A stretch of 64,000 bases of DNA from Onthophagus taurus (GCF_036711975.1 NC_091966.1:5649501-5713500); one strand, 5' to 3'; shown: positions 48,349 to 61,319, counted from the first letter of the stretch. The notes: generated from the letters alone by a model not told the origin. A program made the numbers and translations.

Positions 48349-48755
48349 CTGTAGCATGCTGTGCACACGACATGTACAAAACAAAGGAGAACGTTACTAT
48401 ATAAAATTATTAATATTATTATCATTCAAAATAATAATCAATCGATTCTATCAATCCTGTGAATGTAGTTATATTAGTGTAGTCATATTATTATTATTTA
48501 TTAAAATATTAATTTATATTGTGGACACATACATATATATCCACAATTTGGAAGTGGCTGTAGCATGCTGTGCACACGACATGTACAAAACAAAGGAGAA
48601 CGTTACTATATAAAATTATTAATATTATTATCATTCAAAATAATAATCAATCGATTCTATCAATCCTGTGAATGTAGTTATATTAGTGTAGTCATATTAT
48701 TATTATTTATTAAAATATTAATTTATATTGTGGACACATACATATATATCCACAT
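48349..48755 (+). repeat. Near-identical 209-bp tandem duplication
   Basis: GTAGCATGCTGTGCACACG starts at 48351 and again at 48560. The two copies look identical by eye for about 200 bp, to CATATATATCCACA. The two open frames starting at 48356 and 48565 are copies of this repeat and not genes. Confidence 0.9.
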
Positions 48756-48769
48756 TAACCTTAAATTTA

Positions 48770-49880
48770 ATTTTTAAAGAATTTCATGAAAATGAAATTG
48801 TTTGATCTCTTAATCTAAGAGATTGTGACAACATTGTTGCATCTTTTTTAGTGTCTATCTTTCACACTTTTGAAATGTTGATTAAATCTTTTGCTTTGTT
48901 TATCGCTTATTTACATTTTACGAATATCTTTTACAACGATTATGTAATAAATTAAGTTTTTTCTTAAGCTACAACCCAGCTAAACTTTCATTTAGTCTTG
49001 AGTTCTTTTGATACAACTTTTGATTAGTATTGCTGTAATGCAGAATTATGAAAGTTCTCTTTTATATTTCTCGGTAATTTTAAGTAAGTTGTCAAAAGTT
49101 TTGTTACAAAATTGATACTAAAAAGCGTTTGATGAAGCTGCTGTTACTATTATCTAACCTAATACCTTTGCCAAAAAATTTTACTTCGTGTTGTGTAGGT
49201 TTGCTATAATTTTGTTGACATTTATTTCAAATGACTGCTAGTTAATCTTTTCTTTGACAAACTTAACCAGCTTAAATGGTATTGACTTTTATAGATCGCT
49301 TTACAAACTGAAGTCACGATAATGACATAACGCATCTGAAACATTTTATGACTTTATCATTAGAATTTCTGCCATCTGTCTCTCTCGTGCAAACTTTAAT
49401 TTTTATGTTCGTATGAAACACAATCTCTTCTATTACCTCGTCAAGAACGAAGAGTTGCTACGAATTAATTCTATTTGTAGCTGAACTTCCAGTTTTTGTA
49501 GGCATTTGTGAATATATGTAATACCTGACTTGCAACGTTAGCAAATTGCTCAAATTTAATTCGACATTAATCGTCCAGCGGAAAAAAGAAACCTTTGAAC
49601 AGAAAATAGTTATTGCTGTTGTGAAAAACTGAAATGAGTCGATTCGTCATCGTGCACAATAACTGCAGCTTTACTATCCACTTTATGGAGGATTTCTTGG
49701 AAAGATCTTGGTTTACGAGTTTACAACATCCAGATCTTCAACGATAACAATCATTTTTGAACGATTACGTCAACATTGCCCAATATTTTTTTTAGCAAAA
49801 ATTGGAGCGTTATGGTTAATAGAGACTAACTTTTTTGTTTCTTAATTAAATGACTTAAATGTACAACAATTTTAGTTTCT
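48770..49880. other. Unique AT-rich DNA, nothing recognised
   Basis: No gene family, inverted repeat or tandem structure was identified. Confidence 0.4.
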
Positions 49881-50904
49881 GCAATACACCGTATAATCAT
49901 GTTATGCATAATTCAAAATTTTTTCTGCCATCTACCTTCATCGTCCCTATCATCTTATATTATCGTCATTTGGATGTATTAAAGGATAACTTCTGACATA
50001 TTTCCATATCATTCCTGGTATTCCTCAACATTGCCCTTAATATCTTTCCACATCGTCGCTAATATCTCTTATATTATGCCCAACTACTCTAAACATCGTA
50101 TATCTTGATGTCACATCTGACATCGATTCAAAATCATTTTATTTCCACTAACTTTCCTCAATATAGTTTTTCCAATCTCTCAACTTCTTTATTATATCTC
50201 AATATCATCAGTGGTATTGATACAAATTATAAAAGTTTGCGAATTTGTGGAGGCACGGAATCGCGGCAAGTTACAAACTGATTAGATTGACGCATGTCTC
50301 TTGTGATACAATCAGGAAGAAGTTTCTGATTGTTTGTAGGAACATAGCTATTGTTTTTGCTATTTATTATAATAATCTCACATATGTATCTATCATCAGG
50401 CAGTTTTTGGCATCTATCATCTCTTAATACCATCTGTTAACGTGTTAAGCCAAATAGTTGTTAAATTTCTTCCTACTGTTTTCGGCCTCGCTCACTATCA
50501 TTTCTCTTCACTACTTATGTGTCTGACATCCATCAATAGGCTTTTTGGAATCTTTTGACATAGTCCCAGTCATTTTTTAATTTTCAGCTGTAAGATGGAT
50601 TGAACCACATGTTCTTGGATATTTCTCCACGTCATACGTAGTCTCCTTCAACATCGTCTCAAGCTGCTTTCAATATAGTTATTACTTACCATTGACTCTA
50701 CTTTTCCGTAATAACCTTCTTACACATCTTGTGTTGTACTCGATTACCTCAACATCGCCTCTAATAAGAAGAATTACTTTTTTTCTTCTTTCGCTGACAT
50801 TCTTCAATATAAGAGTAGTGTGGTAGTATTTCTCGTACTATGTTAGCTTTCGAAAAATTAGTATTGGGATTGATCGGCAAGACGCTGAATAAGACGCTTT
50901 TTCT

Positions 50905-52330
50905 TTTTTAACGTTAAGCTTTCGGATTTATTTGTATCCTTCATTAGAACATTACAGTCTACAAAGAAAATTCAATGAAACAACAAAAATCGAGGTTAAC
51001 CTCTAAACAAAACTCGACATGAACCGTGCAAGTCGGAGTGACATAACCTAGAAATCACGAAAAACCGCGGGAGTTTTCCACTGAAACCAGGAGTGCCAAC
51101 CAACTAAAAACAAGAGGGAAGGTATTTCGCTATCTTGACATGGTCTGTGTGCAACAGTTTGGTCAACTTAGGGGTAAGCTGAGGAATGAAGGGCAGAAGT
51201 GAGAAACTGGGTCTCTCTTCAGTTATGGGGGACTTGTTAGAGATGTGTCAAGTCTCCTGGGAGTTGAATATAATAGTCTATTTACTAATGGTCTAGGAAA
51301 ACCATTGTTGCAGAACATATTGGTCAACAATTGAAGGTTTTTTTCCACAAAACGGGGGTGACAAATCTTCTTGATTCTATCCCTCATGGCAACAACCGTG
51401 TTGTTTTTTTGGTGTAGCGGGTGATTAAAGTAAAAGTTAATGTATCTACCCGTATGTTGTTTTTTCCTGTACCAATCCGTGCAGATCGACCCATCATCAC
51501 CACGAATGACCAGGCAGTCTAGGAAGGGAACAGACTTAGAAGATTCGGTTTCTATAGTGAATTGAAGCCTTTCATTATAACTATTAAAGGTATCCAATAC
51601 CACATCGAGGGCATCGAAGGGGATGGAACAAACAATGTCATCCACATATTTATAGATGAAGGGAAGGCCAAAATTTAATTTGGAGATGGAATTAGTGATT
51701 AGATCATCCATCACTATCTGGGTCAATATCGGGCTCAAGGGGCTGCCCATTGTGGGTGTGTGGAGCTACACGATCCCATTCTCTACTTATAATATGGATG
51801 ACCAAGTCCATAGGTATATTTGTGAACTGGGAAACCACATCCAATGAAACCAAAACGTGGTCCAGCGAGAGCTCAATCTTGGTAACCTCCTCCACGAAGG
51901 TATAAGAATCTTGTATATTGAAAGAGGTCCAGTTGTTGAAGGCAGCAGCGAGAATGTCAGACAAATACTTGGACAAGGCATACGTGGGTGAGCCAACAAA
52001 GGAGATGATCGGTCTGAGAGGACAATCTTCTTTGTGTACCTTTGGAAGGCCATGAAGCTTGGGGGTAACCCCTTGTGGCAAGTAAGGGTTTTTGCCATTC
52101 TAGTATCGATGCACTGTAGCTCTTTCAGCCTTTGTATGAATTTATTATTTTTGATTTGAGTAGAGGTCGTGGGATCACTGGGGAGCTTCTTATAAGTAGC
52201 CTCATCAGAGAGTAGCACCATGGCTTTTTGGACATGGACTTGGTAATGATAATGATAATCCCAGTACGAATTTTTCGAAATTCTTCAATACAGTTTTCGC
52301 CGCTTCTCAACATCGTCTTCTATTATCTGT
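50905..52330 (-). pseudogene. Penelope-like element, reverse transcriptase fragment
   Basis: The - strand encodes, in order: EFRKIRTGIIIIITKS, MVLLSDEATYKKLPSDP, KLHGLPKVHKEDCPLRPI, SLDVVSQFTNIP (motif A), MGSPLSPILTQIVMDDL (motif B), KYVDDIV (motif C), ESSKSVPFLDCLV and, further on, TPKLTKLLHTDHVKIA. This is the diagnostic series of Penelope-like reverse transcriptases. There are frameshifts near 52225 and 52085 and a break near 51745-51225. The GIY-YIG endonuclease domain is not seen. A hammerhead-like sequence lies about 200 bp beyond the frame. It sits within array family B. Confidence 0.85.
50911..50950 (-). ncRNA. Degenerate hammerhead-like sequence 3' of the Penelope-like frame
   Basis: The - strand reads CUAAUGA, A, GGAU...AUCC hairpin, GAAAG, followed by CUUAACG. 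The CUGANGA core has one change (G to A), so it would be expected to be inactive. Its place downstream of the reverse transcriptase agrees with the known presence of hammerheads in Penelope-like terminal repeats. Confidence 0.35.
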
Positions 52331-53599
52331 TAAAAACATCAGTTAGAACTGTTGTGTTAAATTGTCTCTGAAATCTTTCAACATCGTTCTGAATATCACT
52401 CACATGGTCCTGGTGTACTCTTAGTATTGCCCCTTACATTTATTAATATAATTTTTGCTATGTCTCAACATCATCTCACACTTTTCCATGTTGTTTTTGC
52501 TTACCGGTCGTTATTTTAATATCGTTCGTATTCTTGATGTCGTCTCTGGCATCCCTTCCTACTGTTTTTAGCAACATCCTACATAGGGATGATGTTATTT
52601 CTTAATATCAAGTTATAGATATTGAACCAAATCGTCTCTGATCTCCCTTAGCATTGTTACAAACATCTGTCACACGGTCCCTATCTATTTTTAATAGTTT
52701 CTCTTGACAATATCAACGTCATTCTTGCGTATTTCTCGTTTTTATCACTTACATACATACTCTTACACCGTTATTGGCCTTCCTCAACAATGCGTCTAGC
52801 TACATTCAATGTTGACCCGTATGTCAAAGTTATCCTTCAACGTCGTTCCAGATATCTTTCAAAATGGTTTCAGCATCTCTCTCAAAATCGCACCTATAAC
52901 TCTTCACAACATAGTCTCTATCTACTTTTGATGTCACTTCTGACATCTATGACATTTTATTATGACATTTTTTTTGGACACCGTTACTTGGTTCCCTCAA
53001 TATCGTCCCTAGTTATTATCAATACTAACTCGTTTCTTTTTCATAGTTGTCCTTTAACATAGTTCCGGATATCCTTTCAAAATCACATTGTGAGCAACTA
53101 CCTTCAACATTATCTTTCAACTTCATCGTTACCCGGTCCCCTCAACATCATCCCTAGTTATTATCAGTACTAATTCTAATTATGTTTTGAAAAGTTATAC
53201 TTCGATATAGTTATGGATATCTTTCAACATTCTCCCTTATATTTCTCAACATCGACCATAATATTGCTAAACACAGATTTGGTGTCTCTCACAAAATCGC
53301 AACTTCCTCCCCCATTGTGACCAACTACTTTCAACATAGTCTCTTAATATCGCCTTTGACATCTTTCAACAACATCTTTAAAATTTTTGGCATTGTTGCA
53401 TGGTTCTGTCAACATAGTTATCTTTCAACATTGTTTCTGGCAATAATTCTCAAATCACTCAACACCAAGTCTATCTACCCTCATTTTTCTTTTTCATGAT
53501 TATTTCTGATACAATACTCGCAATATCTTTTATGTTTTTGCAAACTTCACTTACTCAACCTACTTTACTTTTTATTCGAGTATGTGAATCCAAACACAT

Positions 53600-56420
53600 C
53601 CTTTTCAATTTTATAAATAATCAAAGTGAGGAATTTTAATATGAAACAATTTTATTTATCTTTTTTTGTTTTATGTAATTCTCTTCGTCTCATCATTTCT
53701 CGCCAATCTTAATAAATGTTGAAATATCGGTGATTCAAACGAATCAAAAAGTCATATTTTTCAAAAAAATCTCTTTTATTTTTGAACAAATATTACATTT
53801 CGCTTTATTTCAAATGGATTTCGTTGTTACCATCAAACATTTACGACGTACTTGAATAATTGATGGTCAAGCGTAATAGATCAAAGGGGAAAGAGTATGT
53901 AAGCGCTTTATATCTCTCAATTTAATAGAATTCATCTTATTCATCGGGTATGATTGTAGTTGTACTTTCAATCGACGGGATACAAACGGAAATGTCGGCG
54001 TGAACAAAATACCATATTTTATCTTTACATACCAAACTATTTCTGGATTTGTTGCGTTATTTTAAAGTGATCTGGGATTTCAATTAAACAAACAGACTGT
54101 AAAGTCAGTAATTTTTTTTTGTGAAAGGAAATTTTATTGTTTTTGAAAATACGCCAATTTGCGAGCTGTTACGCGTAGTTTTATATTACTAGTTTTCAAT
54201 TTATTTAAAATCTTTTAAATCTTTTTAATTTTGGTTATAAATAAAGCGATCTTGTGTTAATTTGAGTACATAATTTTTAAATGTATGCTTATATATTTTT
54301 AGTAGTAATCGTTTTAATAATAACAAATCATTTAGGAAAGTAATCAAATGATCATCTGTTCTGTTGATGGACACATAACCGACAAAAAAACGTAAAAAGA
54401 ATTCTTAAATGTTAACGAGTTGTGAATTGAAATAAATTTCATTTCTAATTATCCAGGGAATAACAGAAACTGGGAATGTTACTATAAACATTTTTGAGGA
54501 TTGTCTAGATAATGAGTGCGAAATGAAAAATAAGTTGTATATTTAAAAACGCAATTTAGGACGAGGTAGCCCGGTATTATTGGCAGCGAAGGTGGCCTGA
54601 CAGGATTGCACGGCACATAAATGCCACACTAACATGGTCCAAATTTAGAATAGACAAATTAACATTTCTGGTATAGATTAAATTTATGATCGTTAGGCGT
54701 ATATTAATAAGAGAAATATTACGCGTGTATTTGCGTTTTTTTTATTTCATAAATTTTTCTGGAAATAACAATAATTTATTGTAGAAACGACACTGGAAAT
54801 TTTTTATTTTTATTTTATCTCGTGCGTAACGGGTTTGAAAAAAGAAAAAAAGTATTCATCCTATATTTAAATTCATCGCGCAAAAATAAACCCTATGAAG
54901 CAAGAATAGCACGTTCATTTCCTTGAATAGTCCACTCCGGATCGTGTCTCCCTACGCGACCATTTCTTTTCAAAATTATCCTCTTTACCACTTTATCGTT
55001 ACACATTTCCTCCTTAATAAGCGGGGATGACGCGTTTATTTTGTAATAACATCCCAAGGGACCACGACTTTTAAGCAGAAAAGGAGCTGTTTGGAAGGTA
55101 TGCGATTAGTAATTATTAAAAATATTTTAACGATTAATTTTAAGAGTTAATAAACACCATATGGTTTCGTTTTGTTTGCTCGAACAAAGCTGATTTTGAC
55201 ACGGGTGATTTACAACTAGTTCAACCTTGAAAATACCCCCAGACGTATTACAAGACATCGCTAGTCATCATCATCATCTTTCTCATTGTTGTTCGCGAAT
55301 ACGGAGTCCTTTTGGCCCCAAGCCAAACGTGCTCTCTTAAAAGTTCCAGAAATTCATACTTATAATTACCTGCGAGCTTTGAACAGTCAACATCTGTACT
55401 TAGTACAAAAACATTTACGTAACTTGTTGTTAGGTAATTGTTGATTTATGTAATTGTAAGGTTATATTACATATATTTTAGAAGACAATTTTCAAAACAA
55501 AAAAGTTGGAGTTTAAAGCTTTGAGGTTCACTGTTCGTCGGACAAGTCGTTAGCAAACGGCAAGTCAAAGCTATTTTTAGTGTACCAACGAGCTTAATTC
55601 ATTTCTTCAGTATGTCGCCTCGCGCACTGCAAGCAGCGAAATTGCGAGAAACTGGAACGGGAGCAGTTGGTCCATACGAAACAAATCATTTATTTCCGAC
55701 GGTTGATATATTTTACTAACGCAAGAACATTGAGAGTAATTTTAAAATCTTATTCAAACGGATTTACCGCAACCATACGTTAGAAAAGTTTATCCGTTTT
55801 GATAATTTAAAAAAAAAAGCAAAACAAGAATTTGTCAAATTGCTCGTTGCTTTCAACTTTAAGTCGAATAAGTAAACCGAAATGGCGAAAGTTTCTGGGT
55901 AGTTCAAGTCGTGTGCCGGTTGCATTTGAACGCATTTGAATGTTATGCCCGTAGGAAGGACGCCGTTGGAAATTTGTACGTAGTTTATAAACATGTTAAG
56001 GAAACGCGACTCGGTATAATTCCATTTTGGCATGCAACTTGTACTTTTCTACTCTGTTGAAAGAGAAACTTTACGCGCAAACAAAATCGTCTAAAATGAG
56101 ATTGTGGAATATGTCGTTTTACTGTTACAGTGTCTAAATTCGTTTGATGTTATATACACCACCAACAATATTAAGTTGAAAAAATATAAATGTATGTTTA
56201 TTTCATTGAAAATTTTATAATTTTAACTCTGACTTCTAGTAGTAGTTTAACTTAGTTGATCCAACTACGTGTAGATCACACTGGTTTGTGTAGGCGATTA
56301 CTAGGTGTTCACTAAGTGTTTATGTGAATGAACATGAATAAAAACTGGGAAATTTGTAGAAAAGATAAAACTCCAGCAATGGTGATTAAAAACTTGATAC
56401 CCAAAAGACTATGAGAAATA
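53600..56420. other. Unique DNA with CpG-richer islands, no gene recognised
   Basis: Moderately GC-richer patches at 53930-54010, 54900-55080 and 55520-56050 are repeat-free. The 89-codon - strand frame at 55764-56033 has no recognised domain. Possibly regulatory DNA. Confidence 0.3.
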
Positions 56421-56429
56421 TTAGAAGGC

Positions 56430-57140
56430 GACATATAAAAACAAAAACTATATAGTGCTACAAGATTATTACTCGAAATATCCCGAAATAAGAAATCTGA
56501 AAAACATGATAGGCAAAACTGTAATTAATAGTCTCAAAGACATTATGATGGCATTCCATCACAATTGAGAACCAATATTGCAAAACAATTTAATAAGTAT
56601 AAATTTTGTCAATTCGCCAAACAGTATGGGGTTAAATGGACCGCGAATATTAAAGAATATCAACAATTAAACGGACAAGCCGAGAGTTCAGTCAAAATTT
56701 ATGGAAACATGCCAGTAAAATGCGGCAGTTCACCAGCTCAATTGTGATTTAGAAGAATCTTACGAAACTGCTTATCAATACTTAGCTAAAAGTTAAAACC
56801 ACGTCTTCCAATTCACAAAAAAATATAAAAAAGTTAGAAATTGAAAGAGGAAGTGAAAGAAAACAGTACAATCGAAGCCATGGAGTAAGATTAAATGAAA
56901 GAAATTAGACAGTAAAGAGAATTTTTTCAAACATGAAGGAGAACATATTGTTAAAGAAAACCTGGAGGAACCAAGATCTTATAGTGAAAATAGAATAGGG
57001 AGGTATTATAGGGAGAGAAAATATTTACAAAACTTGCCACTGAAAGATGAAAAGGAAAATCACCAAGAGATAGATGATAAACATTTAAAACTAAATAACC
57101 AATCAGTACAAGAAAAGCACAAGTATTTCCCCTAATATAC
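56430..57140 (+). pseudogene. Ty3/gypsy integrase fragment
   Basis: The + strand gives DYYSKYPEI (frameshifted), GIPSQLRT-like residues (seen as DGIPSQLRTN), KFCQFAKQYGVKW, NGQAESSVKI, and a C-terminal tail with NLEEPRSYSEN and YYRERKYLQNLP. These follow the order of an insect gypsy-type integrase core and tail. The middle Asp position is altered and internal segments are deleted. No LTRs were found. Confidence 0.75.
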
Positions 57141-57469
57141 AAATCAATTATAGACGTGACACTGCGTGCTTGAACCTGTCTATTATTAAGAAGTATCACA
57201 TAAAAGAACAATAACAGATTAGTGTCAGAAATAGCATCAAGAACTTTGTTTCTATCTGTTCACTAATATGTTGGTACACCGGTAGAGAAATGATGGAGAT
57301 TATTTCAGCTCTATTCTAAATGGTTTACATTATAATATCCACCTGCGAAGAATTTGTTAGTGAATTTACAATTTCATAATATTTTTTACTGTCTTTCTCT
57401 ATATGCTTGGTTGTTTTGTATGGTATATATTTAAGTAATAAATAGTGCATTTGAAAGATCAATAATATG

Positions 57470-58095
57470 TATTAATATGTTGTCAATCGTGGCATAATAT
57501 AGACTCGGCGGTGTGAGGCCTTGACTTAACTGCCAACAGAGAATATATGATTCCGCATTATTAACCCGGCAACACATACAACCCAAGTCATTGACACCAG
57601 ATAGATACACTATAATACATGTTACATATGTTAACTAATGTAACATTACATGAATATTGATATATAGATACAGTATTATACAATACATATATTAACTAAT
57701 TTTTTATCAATATGTTATTAATGATAGCGCCTCGGTCGCATGTGGCCTTGGTTTAAATATAAACAGAGAGTGTGCTCTTATGTGATTAAGCCGACTCCGC
57801 TCTTGGCCAAAGCGTGTCATTACATGCTATCTAATGTTGTATTGCAAGACCATTGACGCCACATAGATACACTATTATACAACACAACTTGCAGAACCTT
57901 TGCAACCCGTTGTCTGGTTGCATTTAAGGTTGCTTACGAGTGAGGTGTTACATCATGTATTAACAAATTTTATATCAATATATTATCGAGGGTGTTATAT
58001 GCCTCAGCAGCAAGTGGCCTTGACTTCACTGCCAACAGGGAATGTATGATTTCGCATTAATTAGACATCGTTTACAACCGAAGTGTGATATCAGA
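57470..58095 (+). repeat. Three ~230-270-bp tandem repeats
   Basis: Units share ATATTGTTGTCAATCGTGG-like starts, GTGGCCTTGACTTCACTGCC and CATAGATACACTATTATAC, and start near 57480, 57713 and 57980. A partial related copy occurs near 59540-59640 (GGGCGAGGCGCTACATC), on the other side of the Jockey-like element. Confidence 0.6.
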
Positions 58096-58279
58096 TTTTT
58101 TTTTATTAAAAAACTCTAAGCTTTCATTATTATTATGATCTGATCATTAATACGATCAATGAACAATTTTATTCCTATCTAATTTACTACGAGTATCTTA
58201 AAACTAGGGGTCTTACTCCGTAGAAGTTCCTTAAATTGTACTAATAAAAATAAACACCAGCACTAAACATGCATATTAA

Positions 58280-59500
58280 CCAGTATATAGCACTCAAACA
58301 ACTAGCTCAAAAGGTTTCGTTCTCTTGAGTCTTCTGGTCTGGTTGGTGTTGTCGAAGTGCTGGACGGCCTCAATATTCACGTGGTCTAGGTCGAGCCACT
58401 GTTCATGGCTCTTGAAAAATTTGTTAAAAATTGTCTGGCTGACAGTGTCCAGCCCCAGGTCCCGGTGGATATCACTACTTCGAAAGTAGTAGAGGTGTTG
58501 CTTTCGCTGGCACATCCCCATAGTTGAGTCTCATATGTCCATATTGGTTTCAGGTTTATACATAAGTAATTTATTATATGTTGACAAAGTGGATTTCCTC
58601 CTCAACAACCAATACATTCTCTTATATCAGATTACGAACTCTTCCCATTTCTTTTTGAAATAAGCCTTCCAGCGAAGTTTTGCATCCAAGGTTAATCCCA
58701 GATATTTTGCTGTGTTCGCATATGGTATCTGTTTATCATCTACTCTGATTGGAACATATTGCTCCCTTTTGTTTGTAATATTATCATTTATCATATACTG
58801 ATTTATTCTTATTTAAGGTAATTATCCATTTTTTGTCCAGTCATTAATTTTATTAATTGATGCCTGTAGTCTATTTGCTGTTTCTTCATGATTATTGCCT
58901 ATGGCCAGGATGACTGTATCATTAGCAGAAGTAGCGATAGTATCGTTTTCTAATTCGGCGATGTAACTAGTGTACAAGAGGTACAGGACTGGGATAAGTA
59001 CACTTCCTTGAAGCACGCCTGCATTAATTTCTTTTAAATCTGAATAAGCATCTTCTTGCTTTATTTTAAAGGCTCGTTCTGATATATACGAGTCTAGCAG
59101 TTGTGCATACTGTTTGGGCAAGAGTTTGTATTTGAGTCCCTCATGCCAAACTTTATCAAATGCCTGAATCCAAGAAGAGAGAAGAAACGGACTTTCCTTC
59201 CCTTTATCGATTTTTCTATGACGTCAGTTATCCTATGTATCTGGTCTATGGTGGAGTGTCCCTTTCTGAATCCAAACTGATGTGATGGTATCAAATTTCT
59301 TTCCTCAAGTATGTTGAGGATTTAGTCTTTTTAATAGTATCTTCTCAAATAATTTTGATTTCACTGGTTATAGCGATATTGGTCTGTGTGACGAAACTTC
59401 GTTTGGTGGTTTCCTCGGTTTAGGCTTCATCATGATCTCAGCAACTTTCCACAGGGTAGGCACATATTTGAGTCTTGATAATATGTGTCAGTTTGATTAT
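58280..59500 (-). pseudogene. Jockey-like non-LTR retrotransposon, 5'-truncated reverse transcriptase
   Basis: The - strand encodes LIPSHQFGFRKGHSTIDQI-like residues (seen as MIPSHQFGFRKGHSTIDQ), then INAGVLQGSVLIPVLYLLYT, a catalytic block now reading SANDTVILA where active copies have FADDT, KYLGLTLDAKLRWK in another frame, and a C-terminal RDLGLDTVSQ...RRLKRTKPFEL. This order is that of Jockey-type elements. Several frameshifts and the loss of a catalytic Asp make it dead. Upstream remnants reach about 59500; the 5' part and ORF1 are missing. Confidence 0.8.
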
Positions 59501-59704
59501 AGCTTTTATCCAACGTATGTTAAAAATACGTTGCCTGGTGTTATTTAAGCCGAGGTCGCTTGCGGGCGAGGCGCTACATCATGACGTATAGGTCAACTAA
59601 TTTTATTTCAAAATGTTACGAAGGGCGCTACATTCTTCGACATACGAAGACATATTGCAGAAATAAAGTTCTTTGTGATTACCACCGAAAATATATTAGT
59701 TAAT

Positions 59705-59743
59705 CTCTACCGATTTCGACATGATCATTTCATCTTCAGGAGT
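59705..59743 (-). ncRNA. Hammerhead-ribozyme-like motif 3
   Basis: The - strand reads CUC, CUGAAGA, U, a short hairpin (GA...UC closing around AUGAUCAU), GAAAU, CG, GUA, GAG. Core order and a 3-bp stem I (CUC with GAG) fit the same pattern as motifs 1 and 2, including the extra U. Stem II is weaker than in the others. Confidence 0.35.
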
Positions 59744-59769
59744 AACTATGAGGTGTGAAGTAAGATCGT

Positions 59770-61310
59770 CGTTGAAAAGCCACTTTTCATCTGTTTCACC
59801 AAGGCACAAAGTTCATGATCATAATTCAGATACCTAAAGTTACGATAAGTTTTATTAAATCGTTTCAAGGCTTTTTTTATTTAACTTTTAAATGTAAAAT
59901 TACTTTTTCTAAGTTTAGAATAAATCTTTTTGTTTTGAATAAATCATTTGTTTTTAAATCAAGGAACAGAACGAAAAACAGTCTCATTTTAAAATTTTAA
60001 AAACACATTTTCACTATTTATCAACGTACTTTCTACTAAATAACATTTTTTGCCAAAATTATATAACGCTTTATTATTAAACAGTTTTTTTTGGTGGCGG
60101 ACATGTTTACTCCTACACTACGATTAAATTCTTGTGAATTTAAACGAATAACACATGACGAAGCTTACGGTCACAATAATCGTCAAATATCGTGCGCACG
60201 TGTTTTCCAGAAAGCCACCGAAATCTGGCGGCTATTTTCGAATCGGACAAAACATGTTTCGCTATTTCCGCCTCATCTCTCCTCCTACGACCCGGTTGTT
60301 CTTTCCGTCTTTGTCCCGAAAATCATCGTCGCCTCTCCTTTCTCTCTATCGCTACACTGTGTAACTTCTATAAATATATTAACAACGTGTTACGAGATTT
60401 AATTGGTTAATCTAGTCCAATAAAAACGGTTACTAATGTTTTTAGATTTTTTTAATGCAAAATAAAAGAAATTTTCGCCTGATTCGAAGTATTTTTTCTG
60501 TAGCTGATCGTACCCATGGGAATGATTTATAATTGAAACGTAAAATTAGCTACCGTTGTACGATTTGGTTGGGTAAACACGGAAAAAAGACCAGGAAGCG
60601 TAGAAAATGTAAAAAAAGTGGGTCGGGAACGTGAATCCCTGAAAAAAACGGATTTCTCGATAAGAGTGGGGTTGGAGCGAACGGAAAAATCGCTCGTTAT
60701 TCTCCCGGAGTTGTCAGGAAAGGCCTATCTCGGAATTTAATATTCTCGTCACCGCTGCCAACTCGTGCTGTAGCCTAAAATTAACACGAATAAAAAAGCA
60801 ATAGGAGAGAATCAATTAACTTCAGTTCGTATTTCATTCAAAGTCGTGTTTTTTTACGTTAAAAGTCATAAACAATTTCTTATTAAATATTAAATTTGTT
60901 GATACGAATTGTTTCCATAAACAATGCGCATATTTTGACTGTTATTCCGTTGAAGCCAGCCATAAAAGCTTTGTTTCCGATGACGACCGAAAATTTACAA
61001 GCATACGTTTCGTCCATAAAGACCGTCTCTCCGTCCGTTTGCCATATGCCAAACGATTCTATTTTTCTATTTACGCTTCGCCTCACGGACTAAGCGGAAA
61101 GTGCAGATCCGTTTTGCTTTGAAGTGGTTATTGTACGCGCGATTTAAACGAAATTGAATGCGAAGACCAACAAACCTTATTATTACTTCGTGCTAAACAT
61201 CGCATAATTTGTTAATAATAATAAAGTAATAGAATATTATTAATGTTAAATTTTTTTAAATCGTATTTTAACAGCTTTTCTATTTTCAATGTATACTTAC
61301 ATAAATTCTT
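59770..61310. other. Unique DNA with a CpG-richer island
   Basis: 60090-60370 is open in all three + frames and 60883-61093 is open on both strands, which reflects composition rather than coding. 60560-60770 is GC-richer. No domain is recognised. Confidence 0.3.
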
Positions 61311-61319
61311 TGTTGCAGG

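Larger units (their letters stand above)
49890..53600. repeat. Degenerate short-period array, family B (+ orientation), split by a Penelope-like element
   Basis: Words such as TTTCAACATCGTC, CCTCAACATCGTC, TAATATCTTTC and CTTCTGACAT recur at about 25-40 bp spacing on both sides of the element at 50.9-52.3 kb. Longer repeats occur too, for example a block with TCATCCCTAGTTATTATCA near 52995 and 53145. Same vocabulary as the inverted array at 5.4-6.07 kb. Confidence 0.75.

Noticed and set aside
48356..48777. Two near-identical small ORFs as a duplicated gene
   Set aside because: They are two copies of a 209-bp tandem repeat, AT-rich with no start context or domain.
60091..60410. Three overlapping + strand frames as a gene
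   Set aside because: All three frames are open over the same CpG-richer stretch, so this is composition and not coding.
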